Positions 23,682 to 36,626 of a stretch of 64,000 nucleotides of DNA are shown in pieces. The stretch's first letter is position 1, and every line of letters begins with the position of its first letter. The stretch comes from Gigaspora margarita (taxonomy: Eukaryota; Glomeromycota; Glomeromycetes; Diversisporales; Gigasporaceae). A program made the translations under genes and the position numbers. The stretch is taken from the NCBI GenBank assembly GCA_009809945.1, contig WTPW01001150.1:65793-129792 (forward strand), in the 5' to 3' direction. A model generated the notes under the pieces. That model had not been told where the DNA came from, did not search any database, and was given only the letters and a program-made list of their open reading frames with translations.

Positions 23682-25204
23682 TTTTATATATATATTTTTA
23701 TATAATATATTAAATGACTGTTATATATCTAATATAATCTGCAATAACAAAATCAAATTGAAATTCTAATTTGCTAAAGCTTTGTATACTCAAATATATA
23801 CTCATCTATTACTGACTAGCATTGTATGCTCTATTAAACTTATTTTTTTTTCTTTTAAATTTTTTATTTTTACAAAAGATATATAAAAAAAAATATAAAT
23901 AAAAATATAAATAAAAATAAATAAAAAAAAAGAAAAAAAAAACAAAAAGAAAATAACAAAAAAAAAAATACTTATACTATACATGTAAAAATTATATATT
24001 ACTATTTAAAATCTTGTTATTATATTAAAATGAAAAAAATAAAAAAACTATACTAAGAGATTAATATAAACCAATAAAAATTTTAGAATGTCTATTCATT
24101 AAATATCTATTAATTTTTGATATATATATAAACATATAAATAGCTTTGTAAAAGTTGTAATCTTTTGTAACTTTTTGTGATTTTTGTTTTTATTTTGAAA
24201 ACTATAAACAATATTAATTCTTTGAAAAAAATATACCAAAATCCTATTTTTTTGATAAAAATTTTGTAAAAAACTATGTGAGAAACTAAAAAAAAACCAA
24301 CTTAGAAAGTATATAAAAGTTTGCAAAATATAGAATTATAAATAAAACCAAAAGCTTGTTTCTACTATTGCTTTTGCAAGTTCTTAATAAATACTTTTAA
24401 TATTTACTAACTACTTGTTTGATAATTCTGTAAACTTTTATTAAAAAGCCACAAATTTAAAAAAAGTTCTATTTTAACTTTATTTCAATTCTCTAAATAG
24501 TTCAAAAACCTATTAAGCTTAAAACTACTAGTTTTAAATACTACAAAAAAAGGGTTGTGTATTGTTTTTTATACTAACTATAAATTTTGTTGCAGGTTTG
24601 TTTAGTGGTTGTTAGTTTAAAAAATTATTAAAAAGAATAAAAGCTTTTTTTTGAATACTATTTTTAATATTATATAAAAATAATTTTATAAATAATAGCA
24701 ATTTATAAAATATAAATACTATTTTAAAATTTATTTTGAAATAAAAATCTAAAAATTAAAGCTTAGTTTACAAAACATTAATATTTTTTTAGTATATATA
24801 TTATATAAAACAAACTTCAAATATACTAAAACTTTTTACAAAAATATTATTTTAAAAATCTAACTAGTAGCTTTACAGAGCTTATTATAAAGAACTAAAT
24901 TACTAATCAGATTTTAAAAATATTGTTTGTATAAAAAATTTTAGTATTTTAAAAATTATTGTTTAGTATAAATATTTTTATTATATAAATTAATTACTAT
25001 TTGATCTATAATTTAAAATCTTATTAAAATTTTATATATTGTATATAAAATTTAAATATTAGTTACAGTATTTGATTTATAATTTAAAATTATTTATATA
25101 TAATTTGTATAACAAATTATATGTATATATATAATTATAGTACTATGCAAAATTAATTTGCATAGCAGATAGTATTAGATTTAAATTTAATTTAAGTACC
25201 GCCA
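23682..25204. other. Gene-free, extremely AT-rich interval
   Basis: Only A/T-rich low-complexity sequence is seen. The 60-codon and 75-codon minus-strand frames consist of F, I, Y and K codons and are compositional artefacts. Confidence 0.6.
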
Positions 25205-25208
25205 AGAG

Positions 25209-25324
25209 AAAACCTGTTATCGGGCTTTCCAATTATATTTTGTACCGGACAAAATCAGGTTAGTTTGTTAGAGATTGTACAAAATATAATAAATATAATT
25301 GAAAATCCGATGACAGGTTTTTAA
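25209..25324. repeat. Inverted repeat, MITE-like, 116 bp
   Basis: The left arm aaacctgttatcgggctttc and the complement of the right arm, aaacctgtcatcggattttc, continue into caattatattttgta on both sides. The spacer is about 35 bp. No certain target duplication. Confidence 0.6.
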
Positions 25325-25460
25325 AAAATTTTTTATTTAAAAAAAAAATATATGTAGTACTATATAAACAAATTTGTAATCATTTTTTTAAATACAAATT
25401 AAAAAATAATAATTAAAAAAATATACTGTATATCTGATATATAATACGATATGTAAATAC

Positions 25461-25495
<35 letters not shown>

Positions 25496-27175
25496 ATTAT
25501 TTTATTTATTAAAATTATAGCTACATATATAATGGCAATATTATAAAGAGAATTCAGTTTTTTATAACCCGTACTACCGTATATATGTTAATTTGTACTG
25601 CACCTATTAATGGTCGGTATTATTATATAGTCGGTATAATGATATCATATTTACCTAATATTAATCAAATTTAAGAACATTAGGGATAAATATGTCGAAG
25701 AAATACGATATTTTTTTAAATATATAATCAGATTTTTTTTTTAAATCAAAAAAGCTCTAATCACATAACTATTACATAAATTGCAAATCATGTAAACAAT
25801 TTACCAAAAAGGCTTTTAGTCCATGTCAAAATAATTATCCATATTTATTAATTAGATGGCTTAGTCATTCTCAATTTAAAAAATTTACTATAAAAAAAAA
25901 ATAGCACTATACTAATAATAATTGTTACTCTATTAATATAATAAATTTGAAGAGGTCACGTATACGTTGATCTTAACCAAACTACAAAGAGACGTACGTA
26001 CGTAGGTACGAACGTTTGATGTGTACATCTTTAAATCATTACTATTGACCATAGTAGATCATCGCCCACACCATATCACGCCACACTAAAAATGTAACAC
26101 ATAAAATTACGTACTTATGTACGTACGTACGTTTTTTTCTTTTTTTTGTTTTTATAATGCAGTAATGTAGAAGGTGCAATTTAAACGTCAAAAAGGATTG
26201 TACCAGGAACAATTTTTTACCTAATCTACAATTGTGGTTAGATTTTGGAACGGTTTTGTTTTTCATATGTTATAAAGCAGAATTGAACTAATTGAACTGG
26301 TTTTAATAATATGAAAAATAAAACCGATTTCAAACTCTATATTTGAGCAAAGTTACGGATAAAAATTTTGCCGGACTGATCACTTTAAAGATGCTAATAC
26401 GTAATATTACACAACAGCAATATATAAACGGCACTATATAGCTGTTGTATAAAAACCGGCCGAGTTGATAACAATCCTATTTGGGCAGTAATTTTAAAAG
26501 AACTATATCAGTAGACTATACATTGTTATACCATTATACCGTAGTCTATAGTTATATCAAAAAAAATTACGTATGTAAATAGCTGAGGGATATAATTTTC
26601 ATATGAAAACATCGCCAAATACGTTGTTTGGAAACTCACGTGGACTTTAGGAAACCGATCCACGGTACGTAATATCCAATTCAGTGGAACCATGAAAACA
26701 TTAGATGTCAAAGTTTTCAATTTCCCAGAAAAACAAATGAGCGTATTTATCACAAGTTCACTCAAATATATCTATCAAATGTTGACCCTTCATGCGTTTA
26801 GTAAGCGTATGAAAAAAAAAGAATAAAATAAGTCATCAAACATTCTTCAAACATTCTTCAAACATTGCAGCTTAACAAGTCTTAAAAAAGATATGAGAAG
26901 AGCCATATAAAGAATGGTACGGTTGATAATGACATCATAAACTGGGAAGAAGCGAGCTTTTATAGGTTGCATATTTTTAACCATTATAAGTTAAAATAAA
27001 GTTTAAAAAGAAAACCTTGAAAGACTTTATTATCAAAGACATTAATAATCGTATTATTGTAGATGTGTAATTGCTAAAAAAAAATAAAAAATAAAAAAAA
27101 GGCACAGACAATAGGACAATAAAGAAACCTTTTCAATAAAGTTTAAGTTAAAATTAGCCGATGAACAAAAAAATG

Positions 27176-27234
27176 AACAAAAATGAACAAAAATGCACAA
27201 AAATGAACAAAATGAACAAAAATGAACACAAGCA
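27176..27234. repeat. Minisatellite, unit aaaatgaacaa
   Basis: Six head-to-tail copies of an 11-bp unit (aaaatgaacaa with single changes, one as aaaatgcacaa). Confidence 0.8.
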
Positions 27235-27343
27235 GGAATATTCTAGATATTTAGGGGTTTGTAATCGGTAAAACCAACAACTTGGGTAACCATTGTCCAG
27301 GAAATCAGAATGAACAATACTATGGCAAGTAAATTCTGAAATT

Positions 27344-27390
27344 ACAGGATTAACACATTATTAACACATTAACACATTAACACATTAACA
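27344..27390. repeat. Minisatellite, unit attaacacat
   Basis: Four to five tandem copies of the 10-bp unit attaacacat. Confidence 0.8.
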
Positions 27391-28442
27391 ACGATGACTA
27401 ATATTCAAACTATATAACATATATTATGTATTCAAAAAAAAAAAAAGAGACTAGCTACACGAGAAAACAACAAGATTGACGTTTACAGTTTCGAATGGAG
27501 AAACCCGTTACAGGATATTACGGCATAAGTGTTTGTTTGGTCGGGTGACCATTTTGAACTACATAAAGGCCACGGCGCACCAACCTGAAATGACATTGAT
27601 AAACAATTAGACATTTGATATTATCAAGCAATTCTCCTGTTACGTGTGACCATGCTTCAAACTCATATATTAATGTTCACCTGCCCGAAATTGCTTTTTC
27701 AGCTGAAATGACTAAATTTGAAAGGATGGTGTAACATTGATATTATTTCACTGTCAGGTGGTCAAAAGCAAATAACAAACATGCAGGCGTCAATATAATC
27801 ACCACCCTCAATACTATCACTTGATTTGATACTCATTTTTTATACAGTACTTCTATATTTGTTTTTGTCAAAATACAAATTACTGTAAATAATGAATAAT
27901 AATGAACAAATTAAAAATAGTCGAATAACTTAAAGTAATAGTTAATATAGTTAGTATAATTGATATAAATTCACTAGATCTTAGTCTTAGTCATCTTAGT
28001 GAGTGACATCCTAATAAATGAAGTTAGCGATGTGATAATATTGAAATTACCAATTAATTCAGTATAATTACGACATTATTTTCATCTATGATAATTTTAA
28101 ATTTTTTTGTTATCTTATCAAAGGTAGATGTTAAATATATAATTCTGGAAAATTTTTGTTATCATGATGATTTTGATAATCGAAGAGGTTATCGACACCC
28201 ATATATAGTAGCAGTAGATCGAATATCGTTCGAAGCTATAATACAAGCATTACTATTGGTATTACTATTGCAAAGTGATGAAATTCAGGTGATGATAAAA
28301 TGACGTACATGCGGCATTTTTCGAATGTAACCTATTATAAAATTTATAAATAAATAAAGTTGATCAGTTCGCATATTTTTTTTTTTTTTTTTATTTCTTT
28401 ATAATTTATATATTTTTGGTTTATATATTTCCTTTCAAATCA

Positions 28443-28444
28443 GG

Positions 28445-28500
<56 letters not shown>
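28443..28500. repeat. Poly-A homopolymer, about 58 bases
   Basis: Uninterrupted A run upstream of the CRAL-TRIO gene. Length is probably uncertain in the assembly. The lysine-rich frame across it is spurious. Confidence 0.95.
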
Positions 28501-28504
<4 letters not shown>

Positions 28505-28656
28505 CGTTGATATTCCTTTGCTCTTCAATAAAAGCACACGTTTTCTGTTTTTCCCCTTTTTCTTTGTCTTCTTTTGTGACCCACGATCTAAATCTCCATC
28601 GACCTTTTCCTTTTTACAACCTTACGTTTTTAACATATATCCATCCACCTACGTCT

Positions 28657-28664
28657 TATAAAAG
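28657..28664 (+). promoter_or_regulatory. Possible TATA box of the CRAL-TRIO gene
   Basis: The word tataaaag lies 75 bp upstream of the start codon at 28739. In such AT-rich DNA this match has limited weight. Confidence 0.35.
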
Positions 28665-28738
28665 ATAGTTACAATATATATATATTAATATTATTATATA
28701 TATATTATATATAATTTCTTTTTATTTTACGATATATA

Positions 28739-29653
28739 ATGAGCCATTTGATTGGAGAAAAAATTGCCAAATTCAAACATCTTTACAAGGAATATGAACC
28801 CTTAGTTGATGACTTACAATCTGTTCTTATTGACTTCCTTCCTGAACTTAAGCAAACCTTGAATCTCGGTTTTGTTCAAGTTGAACGTATCAGACAATAC
28901 ATTAATGATAGAGGTGATTTATTATTTTTATTATTTTTATATTTATGAATAATAAATATTCTCTTGTTTTTTTTTTTTTTTTTTACTAATCTACTTTTCA
29001 TTTTTAGGTACTCTTTTCCGTTTCCTCAGAAAGGCTAATTTCAACTTCGATGTCGCCTCGAAAGCTTTGATGTCCGATCTTCGTTGGCGTGCCGAAAACC
29101 ACGTGGACTCTATCTCTCTTCAAGATGTTCCTCGAGATTTTACTGAAAGGGGTCTTTTCTTTTTCCATAAAGCTGATAAATTCAATCGTCCTTGTGCTAT
29201 TCTTAACTTACGAGAATATGTTCGTGAGGATGGCTCTCCTTCTTTCAACGAAGTAAAAAAATATATCATTTTTAATGCTGAAGTAGCCAGAAGATTGTTG
29301 TTGGATAAATCTAAGGAATCAAGGGATGGTCCTGTCTTGCAATATGTTATCATATTGGATTTGAAAGGTGCTGGTGTTTCTACTTTGGTAATTATATAAT
29401 ATATATATATATATATTTATTTTTTTTTCTCACGCACAAGCCAAATTCTCTTTTTGATCCAATTTAATCTAACTTTATTTTTTTTGACATCTTACTTACA
29501 TTAGAGCCTTGATTTACTTCGCTTTACGACAGACATTTTTCGGCATCATTTTCCTGGTTCTGTCGGTGCTAGTAAGTTTTTATTTTTCATTTATTTATTT
29601 TTATATATATTCATATATTATTTATTTTATGATTTTTCTTATTTATCATTATA

Positions 29654-29699
<46 letters not shown>

Positions 29700-30865
29700 T
29701 ATTTGTATTGAATTATGGCTGGATGTACTCGGGAATGTGGACACTTTTCAAACCTATCCTTCCTGAGGATGCTTTGAATCGTATTTTCTTCCTTTCGGAA
29801 AATAAAGAACTCTCAAATTATTTCGATGAGGAAAATGTTTTGATTGGTACGTCATAATTAATTAATTTCCCCCACGTTTTCTATTTTTTCTATTACACAT
29901 ACCCTTTTATGGTCATCTCTCCTTATTTCCAAAAATAGTTTTATTTTCATGTGATCTATCCCTAATTTATCTAATTTTATTCTAATTTATTCTAATTTAT
30001 TCTAATTTATCTAACTTATATATATATATATTTTTTTTTACTAAAAATATTAGAACATGGTGGGTCTGATACTTACGAATATGATTTGGAAACATATAAA
30101 CCATATCAATATTACGGAATCCCACCCCCTATTTTAAGTAGAATAACATCATATGATTCTCTAAATGATGAATTCTTCTCTGCTCCAACTACTCCATATC
30201 ACAGTCGACCTCCAACCCCTAAACCTTCTTCCCCCGGTCTAGATCACGTGCCGGCTTGGCTCAGAATGTCTCAACTTAATATGTCTCCTCCTCCATTTCA
30301 AAACGATACCAGATCAAATATCATTGCTCCAAGTCCTATAAGGCCAACAACTCCTCGACACATCTCTTCTTCTTTTCTTCGTCTCACCCCAATTAATCAA
30401 GATGTGTCTCAACTAACTTCTCATAATAATGATAATAAACAACAAATTCATTCTCTTACTCCTACTATTACTATCAATTCCGATCCAAATGGTAATGTTA
30501 CTCGTCTACGGAATGATTCTGATTCTACTTATAAGGACGTTTCTTATGCGCAACAAAAAATTCAAAAAACTCAAAAAACTCGTTTATCGAGATTTTTATC
30601 TTTATCAACTGAATTAAAATTTTACTTGCAAAAATTATTAAGAAGATTAGTCGCTCGTAAAGTATCAGGTGTATTATATTATCTGGTAATCGTAGCTATA
30701 CTTCGTGGTGGTTTAGTTGATGAATTTTGGCGATTTTTAACTCAGCAAGTAACTATGCAACTCGGTTGGAGCTCAAGTACTACCACTTCACTTACGACAG
30801 CTGCTTTATCTGCCGCATTAAGTGGTCGTACGAACTCACGTCAGTTGTTTTATCTACCGCATTAA
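28739..30865 (+). CDS. CRAL-TRIO (Sec14-like) lipid-binding domain protein
   Basis: Five exons join in frame: 28739-28913, 29008-29387, 29505-29571, 29700-29846 and 30054-30865. All introns are GT-AG, and the predicted protein is 526 residues. Residues about 10-75 form the helical CRAL-TRIO N-terminal part (ending LFRFLRKANFNFDVA). About 110-250 form the lipid pocket domain (QYVIILDLKGAG, then GSVGAIFVLNYGWMYSG and LPEDALNRIFFL), a fold that binds phosphoinositides or other hydrophobic ligands. About 275-370 is a Pro/Ser/Thr-rich linker. A hydrophobic stretch near 455-475 (YLVIVAILRGG) suggests a membrane anchor, as in tail-anchored CRAL-TRIO proteins. Ligand specificity cannot be read from sequence. 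The C-terminus is uncertain: a 44-bp near-duplication at 30797-30880 shifts the frame, and a longer frame continues to 31050. Confidence 0.88.
29657..29697 (+). repeat. Poly-T tract forming the 3' end of a CRAL-TRIO intron
   Basis: About 40 T residues lie directly before the acceptor AG at 29698-29699. It acts as an extreme polypyrimidine tract, and its length is likely variable or misassembled. Confidence 0.9.
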
Positions 30866-30884
30866 GTGATTCTTTAGAATCTAT
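30797..30884 (+). repeat. 44-bp near-tandem duplication at the 3' end of the CRAL-TRIO coding region
   Basis: tttatctgccgcattaagtg (30805-30824) recurs 44 bp later as tttatctaccgcattaagtg, with matching sequence on both sides. 44 is not a multiple of three, so the second copy is read in another frame and ends the protein at 30865. In the alternative frame the second copy encodes a similar peptide (LTSVVLSTALSD against LTTAALSAALSG). Confidence 0.75.
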
Positions 30885-32879
30885 CTTTGATGGATTTAGT
30901 AATTTACATTTGGACGTTGGCCAACTTGCATATGAAATTTTCTTATTGATCTGTAAGATCTGTACGTGTATATGGATTTTCTTTTTTTTTTTTTCTTTTT
31001 ATTCGAGCAAGGAAAAACGAATAAAAGATGAGAAAAAAAATTATATATGAGGCTTCTTTTATCAAAAATATGATTATATGAACAAAAATTACATACTTAA
31101 TGGTACGTATGACTTGTTATTTTTTTTAACAAGTAAAAAAAAAACTTTAATCATGCATTAAAAAAAAAAAAAAAAATAATTTATAGATTAATAATATGTT
31201 TCCCGTGTAAATTTTTTTTATAGAATGTAATAAAAAGAAAAAGACTTATTGTTTATACATTAATTATGTATATGTATATATATTTATATATTTTTTTTTT
31301 TTTTGTAAATTTGAATTCGATATTTATTTTTGTAAAATTCAGTTATGTGATTAGAATGTATACAGTATAATTTTATAATTTTTCCGTGTTAACGGAGTAC
31401 AGTAAATATGCATTGTAAAAGCTATAACGATAATTTTCAAAATAATACAATGAACAATGATTAATTAGCTAAGTTTGAGTGTCGTCTAAAGCAGAGTATA
31501 ATCACGTGATACTGCGTTAATCAAATTACAGTACATATAAAAATTTAATTAACGATTCCGGCAGTCTTTAACCTACCTTTGGGTGTATTAATAACAAAAA
31601 CGAATTTGCTTATATAACATCTAACCCTAACCTTAATTCATTAAGAGTCTATTCCGATTTAGACATCCCCTAAAACGGAACATGAACTATACTTGTTGCA
31701 AAACTATTGGGATTTGGGATAAATTTTATGTTTGGGATTTGGGTGTGATTTTAAAAATTTTAGTTTTGCCAACAAGTATAACATGGACTAGAAAAACCAC
31801 TGACAATTTTCTGACCAAAAAGATAATTCTTCAAAAACACCATATTCTAAAAATAAGTTGACAACCAATTAGAAGATTTTCAATTATTTAATGGTGATGT
31901 TGGCTAGAGTTGATATAATTGGTTTAGGGTTTAGAACCTTTAGGTTCACTAAGTCCTTATTAGGTTCTAAATTAATCTAAAATCTAGTTAGTCTAGCCAA
32001 TCAAATTTATTAATTACTGTATAAAATTAGATTCTAATTTTATAAAACTAGATTCTAAAACCAGATTTTTAGAACTCTAATTTAAAAATTTTAATAATAT
32101 AATTTATATATTATATATAAAAACTAATATAAATCTTGAAATCTAGATTCTAAAAATCAGAATCTGGTTCTTATACAGTAAACCTCAAATCTAAAATTTT
32201 ACTAATTTTAATATTGGCATATGATCTTGTTATAACTGATTTAGCAATAGTAGTTTTTATTTTATATTTCAAATAGAATATAAATTAAAAAAGCAAAAAG
32301 AATTTAAGTTTTAAAAAAAAAACATGATTAATATTTATAGTATGTTGCATAAATTTTCAATTCTGAATTTTTAGTTTATTTTTAGCACAATTACTGTAGT
32401 TATAACAAAACTATGTACCAAATATGCCAATATTTATTTAATTAGCTACTGTAATATCGATTAATTGTTTAGATACCTTATTTATACATTTTAGAGTTCT
32501 TTTTAAAAATACTGTATAATATTTTATTAATAGATATTACTATAAAAATTTTTTTTAGCTTCAAATAAATACTATTATTTACTATAAAAAACAATTAAAA
32601 AAGAATTATATTTCTTATTAATTTTGCTTAAAAAAACAAAATATATACCTATTTGTTAGGCCATAAGAAATTATACTATAAATAAAGTAACTGAAAAATC
32701 CTTTTTTTTTTATCTAAAATTGCTTTATTCTATTAGATAAATTTATTGCAATTATTTGATTTGAACAAGTACAAACTTTTTTAGTAATAAAATATCTAGT
32801 TTAATATTTAAGTTTGATTAAATCCTGAGTATATTTGAATTTGTAGCAATTTTTATTTTATAGATACTTAAACTTTAAA
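30866..32879. other. AT-rich interval without a supported gene
   Basis: Includes A/T homopolymers (about 31159-31175 and 31291-31303). An inverted pair at about 31682-31790 (tatacttgttgcaaaact and its complement) looks like a short MITE. There is also a stretch of repeated gattctaaaaccag words (about 31900-32180). No gene was recognised. Confidence 0.45.
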
Positions 32880-34060
32880 TAAAGTTTATTCAATACTTAT
32901 CTGATTAAATTCAATCAAATTTTTTTATTTTAATTCTATTGTAATCGAAATGTTCGATTATTTATCAGATTTTTTTTAGGGTTTTTAAGAGAATTTAGAT
33001 ATTTTATTAAGATAAGTAGATTTTATATGGCCGAAATCTGTCTCTACTAAGGTCTTTTACCTTGCGTTTTTATAGCTTTTTGCCTATTACTAACCGTTGA
33101 TATCTCTTTCTTAGATAATACGGCCACGAAGATCAAAATGGGACTGATACTATGCATAGTAATCAGGGCCGATTGATCGTATTCGTGATGTTAGATGCAT
33201 TACGATGGCACGATCCATCGGGGTGCATATGCAACGAACATCAGATGGCGCAGGGATCCGGCAATAATGAATAAATACATATGCAATAAATAAAATAAAG
33301 AATAAATAAATAATAAATAATAAATAATGCACAAAATAAATGTAACTGTCTTGTGACTATACTACAGAAAGACCCATCGGCATATCGATCGTCAACCGAG
33401 GGTTTTGACGGCCGTGATGTGTTTCCGTCACGTGTCACGGGCATGGGACCGTCGTGGTACATATCGGTGCCGATAGTCCATATTACTCCACTGTATTACC
33501 CAATTACAGAATTATCAGTTATACTACACTATAAATCAATAGAATTAAAATAAAAATTTTGATCGAATGTAATTAAATAAGTATTAAGTTATCTATAAAT
33601 AAAAACTGCAACAAATTTTTTTTTAATTTTAAATAAAAATTGCTTAATACTTGTCTAATTAAACTCAATCAATTTTTTTTTATTCTAATTCTATAGAATT
33701 ATAGAATTAAAATAAAATAAAAATTTATTAGATTTGGATAAATAAATATTATAAAATCTTTAATTAAAGGTTTTAAAAAAAAAAAATTAAAAAAATTATA
33801 ATAAATTTATTAGTTAAGCTTTTAGCAAGAATTTCTTAACAATTTTTCATTCAAATTTGATAAAAATTTCTTTATTTTAATTCTATGAATCTATAGAATT
33901 AAAATAACAATTTCATAAAATTTGATCAGATAAGTATCAAATAATCTTTAAAAGAAATTTGTTGTGGTTTTTATTTTATAAATATTTTACTTATTTGATC
34001 AAATTTGATCAAAAATTTTTTTATAATTCTATTGATTTATAGAATTAAAATAAAAAAATT
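32880..34060. repeat. Palindromic AT repeat array around ttaattctatagaattaa
   Basis: The motif attttaattctat / atagaattaaaat recurs near 32935, 33540, 33685, 33885 and 34030, alternating with tatttaattaaactt-like words. Copies left and right of 33060-33500 are in opposite orientation, so the GC-richer island sits inside an interrupted inverted repeat. Confidence 0.5.
33060..33500. other. GC-richer island of unknown nature
   Basis: Composition rises to roughly 45-50% GC in two blocks (33120-33260 and 33370-33480), against about 20-25% around it. Short words such as catcgg, tgcatat and gatcg recur in both orientations, and cgtgatgtgtttccgtcacg is a palindrome. Open frames are short and overlapping (60-73 codons), with no recognised domain. 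It could be a compositionally distinct transposon fragment or a structured RNA. It is not assigned. Confidence 0.4.
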
Positions 34061-34284
34061 TAATTAAATTTATAGATATCAAGAAAAGTTTAAAAAAAGA
34101 AAAATCATTTAATTTTAGCTTTTTTCAAAATATTCAAAGTTTTTTTAATCTTTTATCAAAGGTTTTTCGATTTTTTCAACAATCATGAATAGTGTTGGCA
34201 AAATATGGGTATGGGCAATATGGACCATTAAACATGAACTATGTTCATATTGTTCATAATTGTTTATTGGACATAAACCACTTA

Positions 34285-34527
34285 GGCCACTCCAATTTAA
34301 TTTTCTGTTTAACATAAAATAAAATAGCTCATAAGAGAGGGGGGAGGGTATAAAAAATACACAAATTAATAAAAAATCCAGTAATTCTATTGGCTACAAC
34401 AATTTAAATTTATAAAAAGCAAATACTGCAATCTGATTGGCTAATATGATGTGTTTTTTTCACCTAAAATTTTAAAAAATAGAGGGGGGGGGGGCTATGT
34501 TAAACAGAATATCAAATTGGTCTGGCC
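34285..34527. mobile_element. PIF/Harbinger-like MITE, 243 bp
   Basis: The termini ggccactccaatttaatttt and, as complement, ggccagaccaatttgatatt continue into ctgtttaacata on both sides. The flanks are a TTA trinucleotide on each side (34282-34284 and 34528-34530). A 3-bp TTA duplication with GG-starting ends is the PIF/Harbinger pattern. The interior has a G run (gaggggggggggggct type). Confidence 0.75.
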
Positions 34528-34530
34528 TTA

Positions 34531-36626
34531 GTTCAAATAAAACATATAAGCTATGGCACCAAATTATTTCGAATATAACGCAAAATTGAGTCTTAAAACT
34601 TAACAGTTAAGTGAATCTCCGGAATATTCCGAAAATTTCAGCAAAGAAAAGATATGGGCATGGACACGATCATGAATCCCAATTTAATCAACTTTTTTTT
34701 ATTTTACTTATATAAATACAAAGGATAAAATAATCGAATTTAATCAAAGTTGTTATCCGATGATCATTGATGATCGGGAAGTTTTCGTGAGATGCCAGAC
34801 TTTAAACAATGGTATATTCCCGGACTGAATTATATTGTGTATAAATAAGAGCCAATGTCAAACGGTGGTTTTCCTAATCCATGCCACGCGTTTTCGCAAT
34901 TTGACGATCATCGTGTAACCACATGATGATTTAAAATCGCGAAATTTTCCAATATTCGCACTTTGTCGTTTGCAAAAAATTCGCACCAAGTCACATCGCT
35001 AACAACTATGTTGGCTTTCTTTATAACCTGTTTTGGTCTTTGCTCTTGACTAGAACGGGTGATGGATTTTATATTTTTTGTTTTCGTTTCTTTGAACAAT
35101 ATATTAGCAACTTGTCGCTTATAAAAAAAATGACGACAACACGAAGCCAAAGCAAGGCTTATGTTGACTAATATATTGTTTGAGTATTTGACGCACATAA
35201 AATTTACTATTGCGCCTTTACTCTATTATTTTATAAGGGGTTTTTTGTTGTATTCTCTAGGAAGTTTTTTTTTTCTAAAAACTTGGGGCTTACAGCTCAT
35301 TGTTTTATATCTCCTTTTAGATAGATTTCTTTTATCCTACTTTATATTTCTTACAATACGATTTCTTGGTGCTCAGTTGCAAATGACTTATATTAAATCG
35401 CTGATTAAGTAAGCAGGTTGCAAAATATCTCAAACTGCAATCTGTTTATCGATCAGCTACAAAAAAAATTTTTTATAATAATATTAAGATTCTCGATGTA
35501 ACGAGAAAACGTCTTCGTCTTAGGAAATTGCAGTGACGGTGTGCTTTCGTCAAAGGTATGTATTGATTTAGCTGAGTTTTGCTTATTGGGAACGAAAAAA
35601 AAGTCATTCAAACCTTATTCTACTAAATTTCAGGAATGTCCGGCACCCAGTTCAACCAGTCCTGTTTTAGGGTTTGGAATCCAAAATTGATCTTAAATTA
35701 GGTTAATTATTGTACCGAATTTGAAATATAGTATTGACTAATAAAATATATTATCTGATTTTTAATAAAAAAAATGGGGGTTTTTAGATTTGGTATGGTT
35801 TTTAATCTAAAGTTTTATTTTAGTATAGTTTGATCGACTAAATATGAATATTAGCTATTAAGAAATAAGTATTTAATTGCCAAGTTACATGTGATAATTA
35901 CTCCTTGATGTGAAAGTTTCCAAATTCCATATTTTTAGTCCTTAGGTAACGAAAGACAATTTGTTACGTTAAAATTTATTTTTATATTACTGTTATGTTT
36001 GTGATAGCTTCTTTTTGCATAATTTTCTGTTATCAATTAAACTAATTAAACTTAATAGTCTAATTTTAAATATTCAAGCTTAGATGAAATAAACAATTAT
36101 GTAATAAATCTGCTTTGCAACACTGATTGATTGTATATTCATAGATATTGATAGATTATATTATAGGGTTTTATTTTGCACTATACCAGATACATTAATT
36201 AGAAACATTGGCCAATGATCAAGATTATCTACTAATACGTTATCTCAAATAATATAAAGTATATGCATATATTTTTGGTGAACCTGTTTTTTTTTTTTTT
36301 TTAACTATTTTAAACCTGGTCAGTTTGCCATTGTCAGAATCGATTGTCTCCTTTTTTGAGAGACTACATCGATTAACCAATAAAATCGCAAATTTTTAGA
36401 AAAAAGAAACGAGTGTCTAAACTTGTCTTGAAACATTAATAAAAAATGTAGGAGCAATTTTTTACATATTGGCTTAATCCTTTAGCCCTAACTTTAATTT
36501 CTTCGCTTTAATGCTTTCCAAATAAGGAAATCGAAAAACGGTTTGATAATATTTGTCATACTTGATTGAAACGTCGTTTATGATATCCAGCAAAAATTTT
36601 TTGGATATAATATATATGGGTAACAC
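34531..36626. other. Interval without a supported gene
   Basis: Frames at 34908-35198 (minus, 96 codons) and 35161-35412 (plus, 83 codons, very hydrophobic) overlap each other and carry no recognised domain. Base composition at 34750-35660 is slightly more balanced than the repeats. A decayed gene cannot be excluded. Confidence 0.35.

Larger units (their letters stand above)
25325..28655. other. Long interval without a supported gene
   Basis: Contains a 30-T homopolymer (25462-25491), ACGTACGT microsatellites (about 25992-26008 and 26118-26132), an aaaatgaacaa minisatellite (27176-27234) and an attaacacat minisatellite (27344-27390). Parts of it (26000-27830) are less AT-rich than the repeats to the left. 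A minus-strand frame at 26526-26765 (79 codons) includes a good donor-like word (gtgagt), but no domain is recognised. I do not call it a gene. Confidence 0.4.

Noticed and set aside
26526..26765. 79-codon minus-strand frame with a gtgagt donor-like word
   Set aside because: No domain, no convincing partner exon and no family resemblance. Left as unassigned.
27480..27840. Possible small minus-strand gene (ATG near 27835, candidate exons ending near 27777, about 27680-27701, and 27550-27591)
   Set aside because: Plausible splice words exist, but it needs a 22-base micro-exon and gives a peptide of about 35 residues with no recognised family.
28416..28661. 81-codon lysine-rich frame
   Set aside because: It is the translation of the 58-base poly-A tract with unrelated flanks.
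34908..35412. Two opposing frames of 83 and 96 codons
   Set aside because: They overlap, lack recognisable domains, and one is hydrophobic simply because of T-rich codons.
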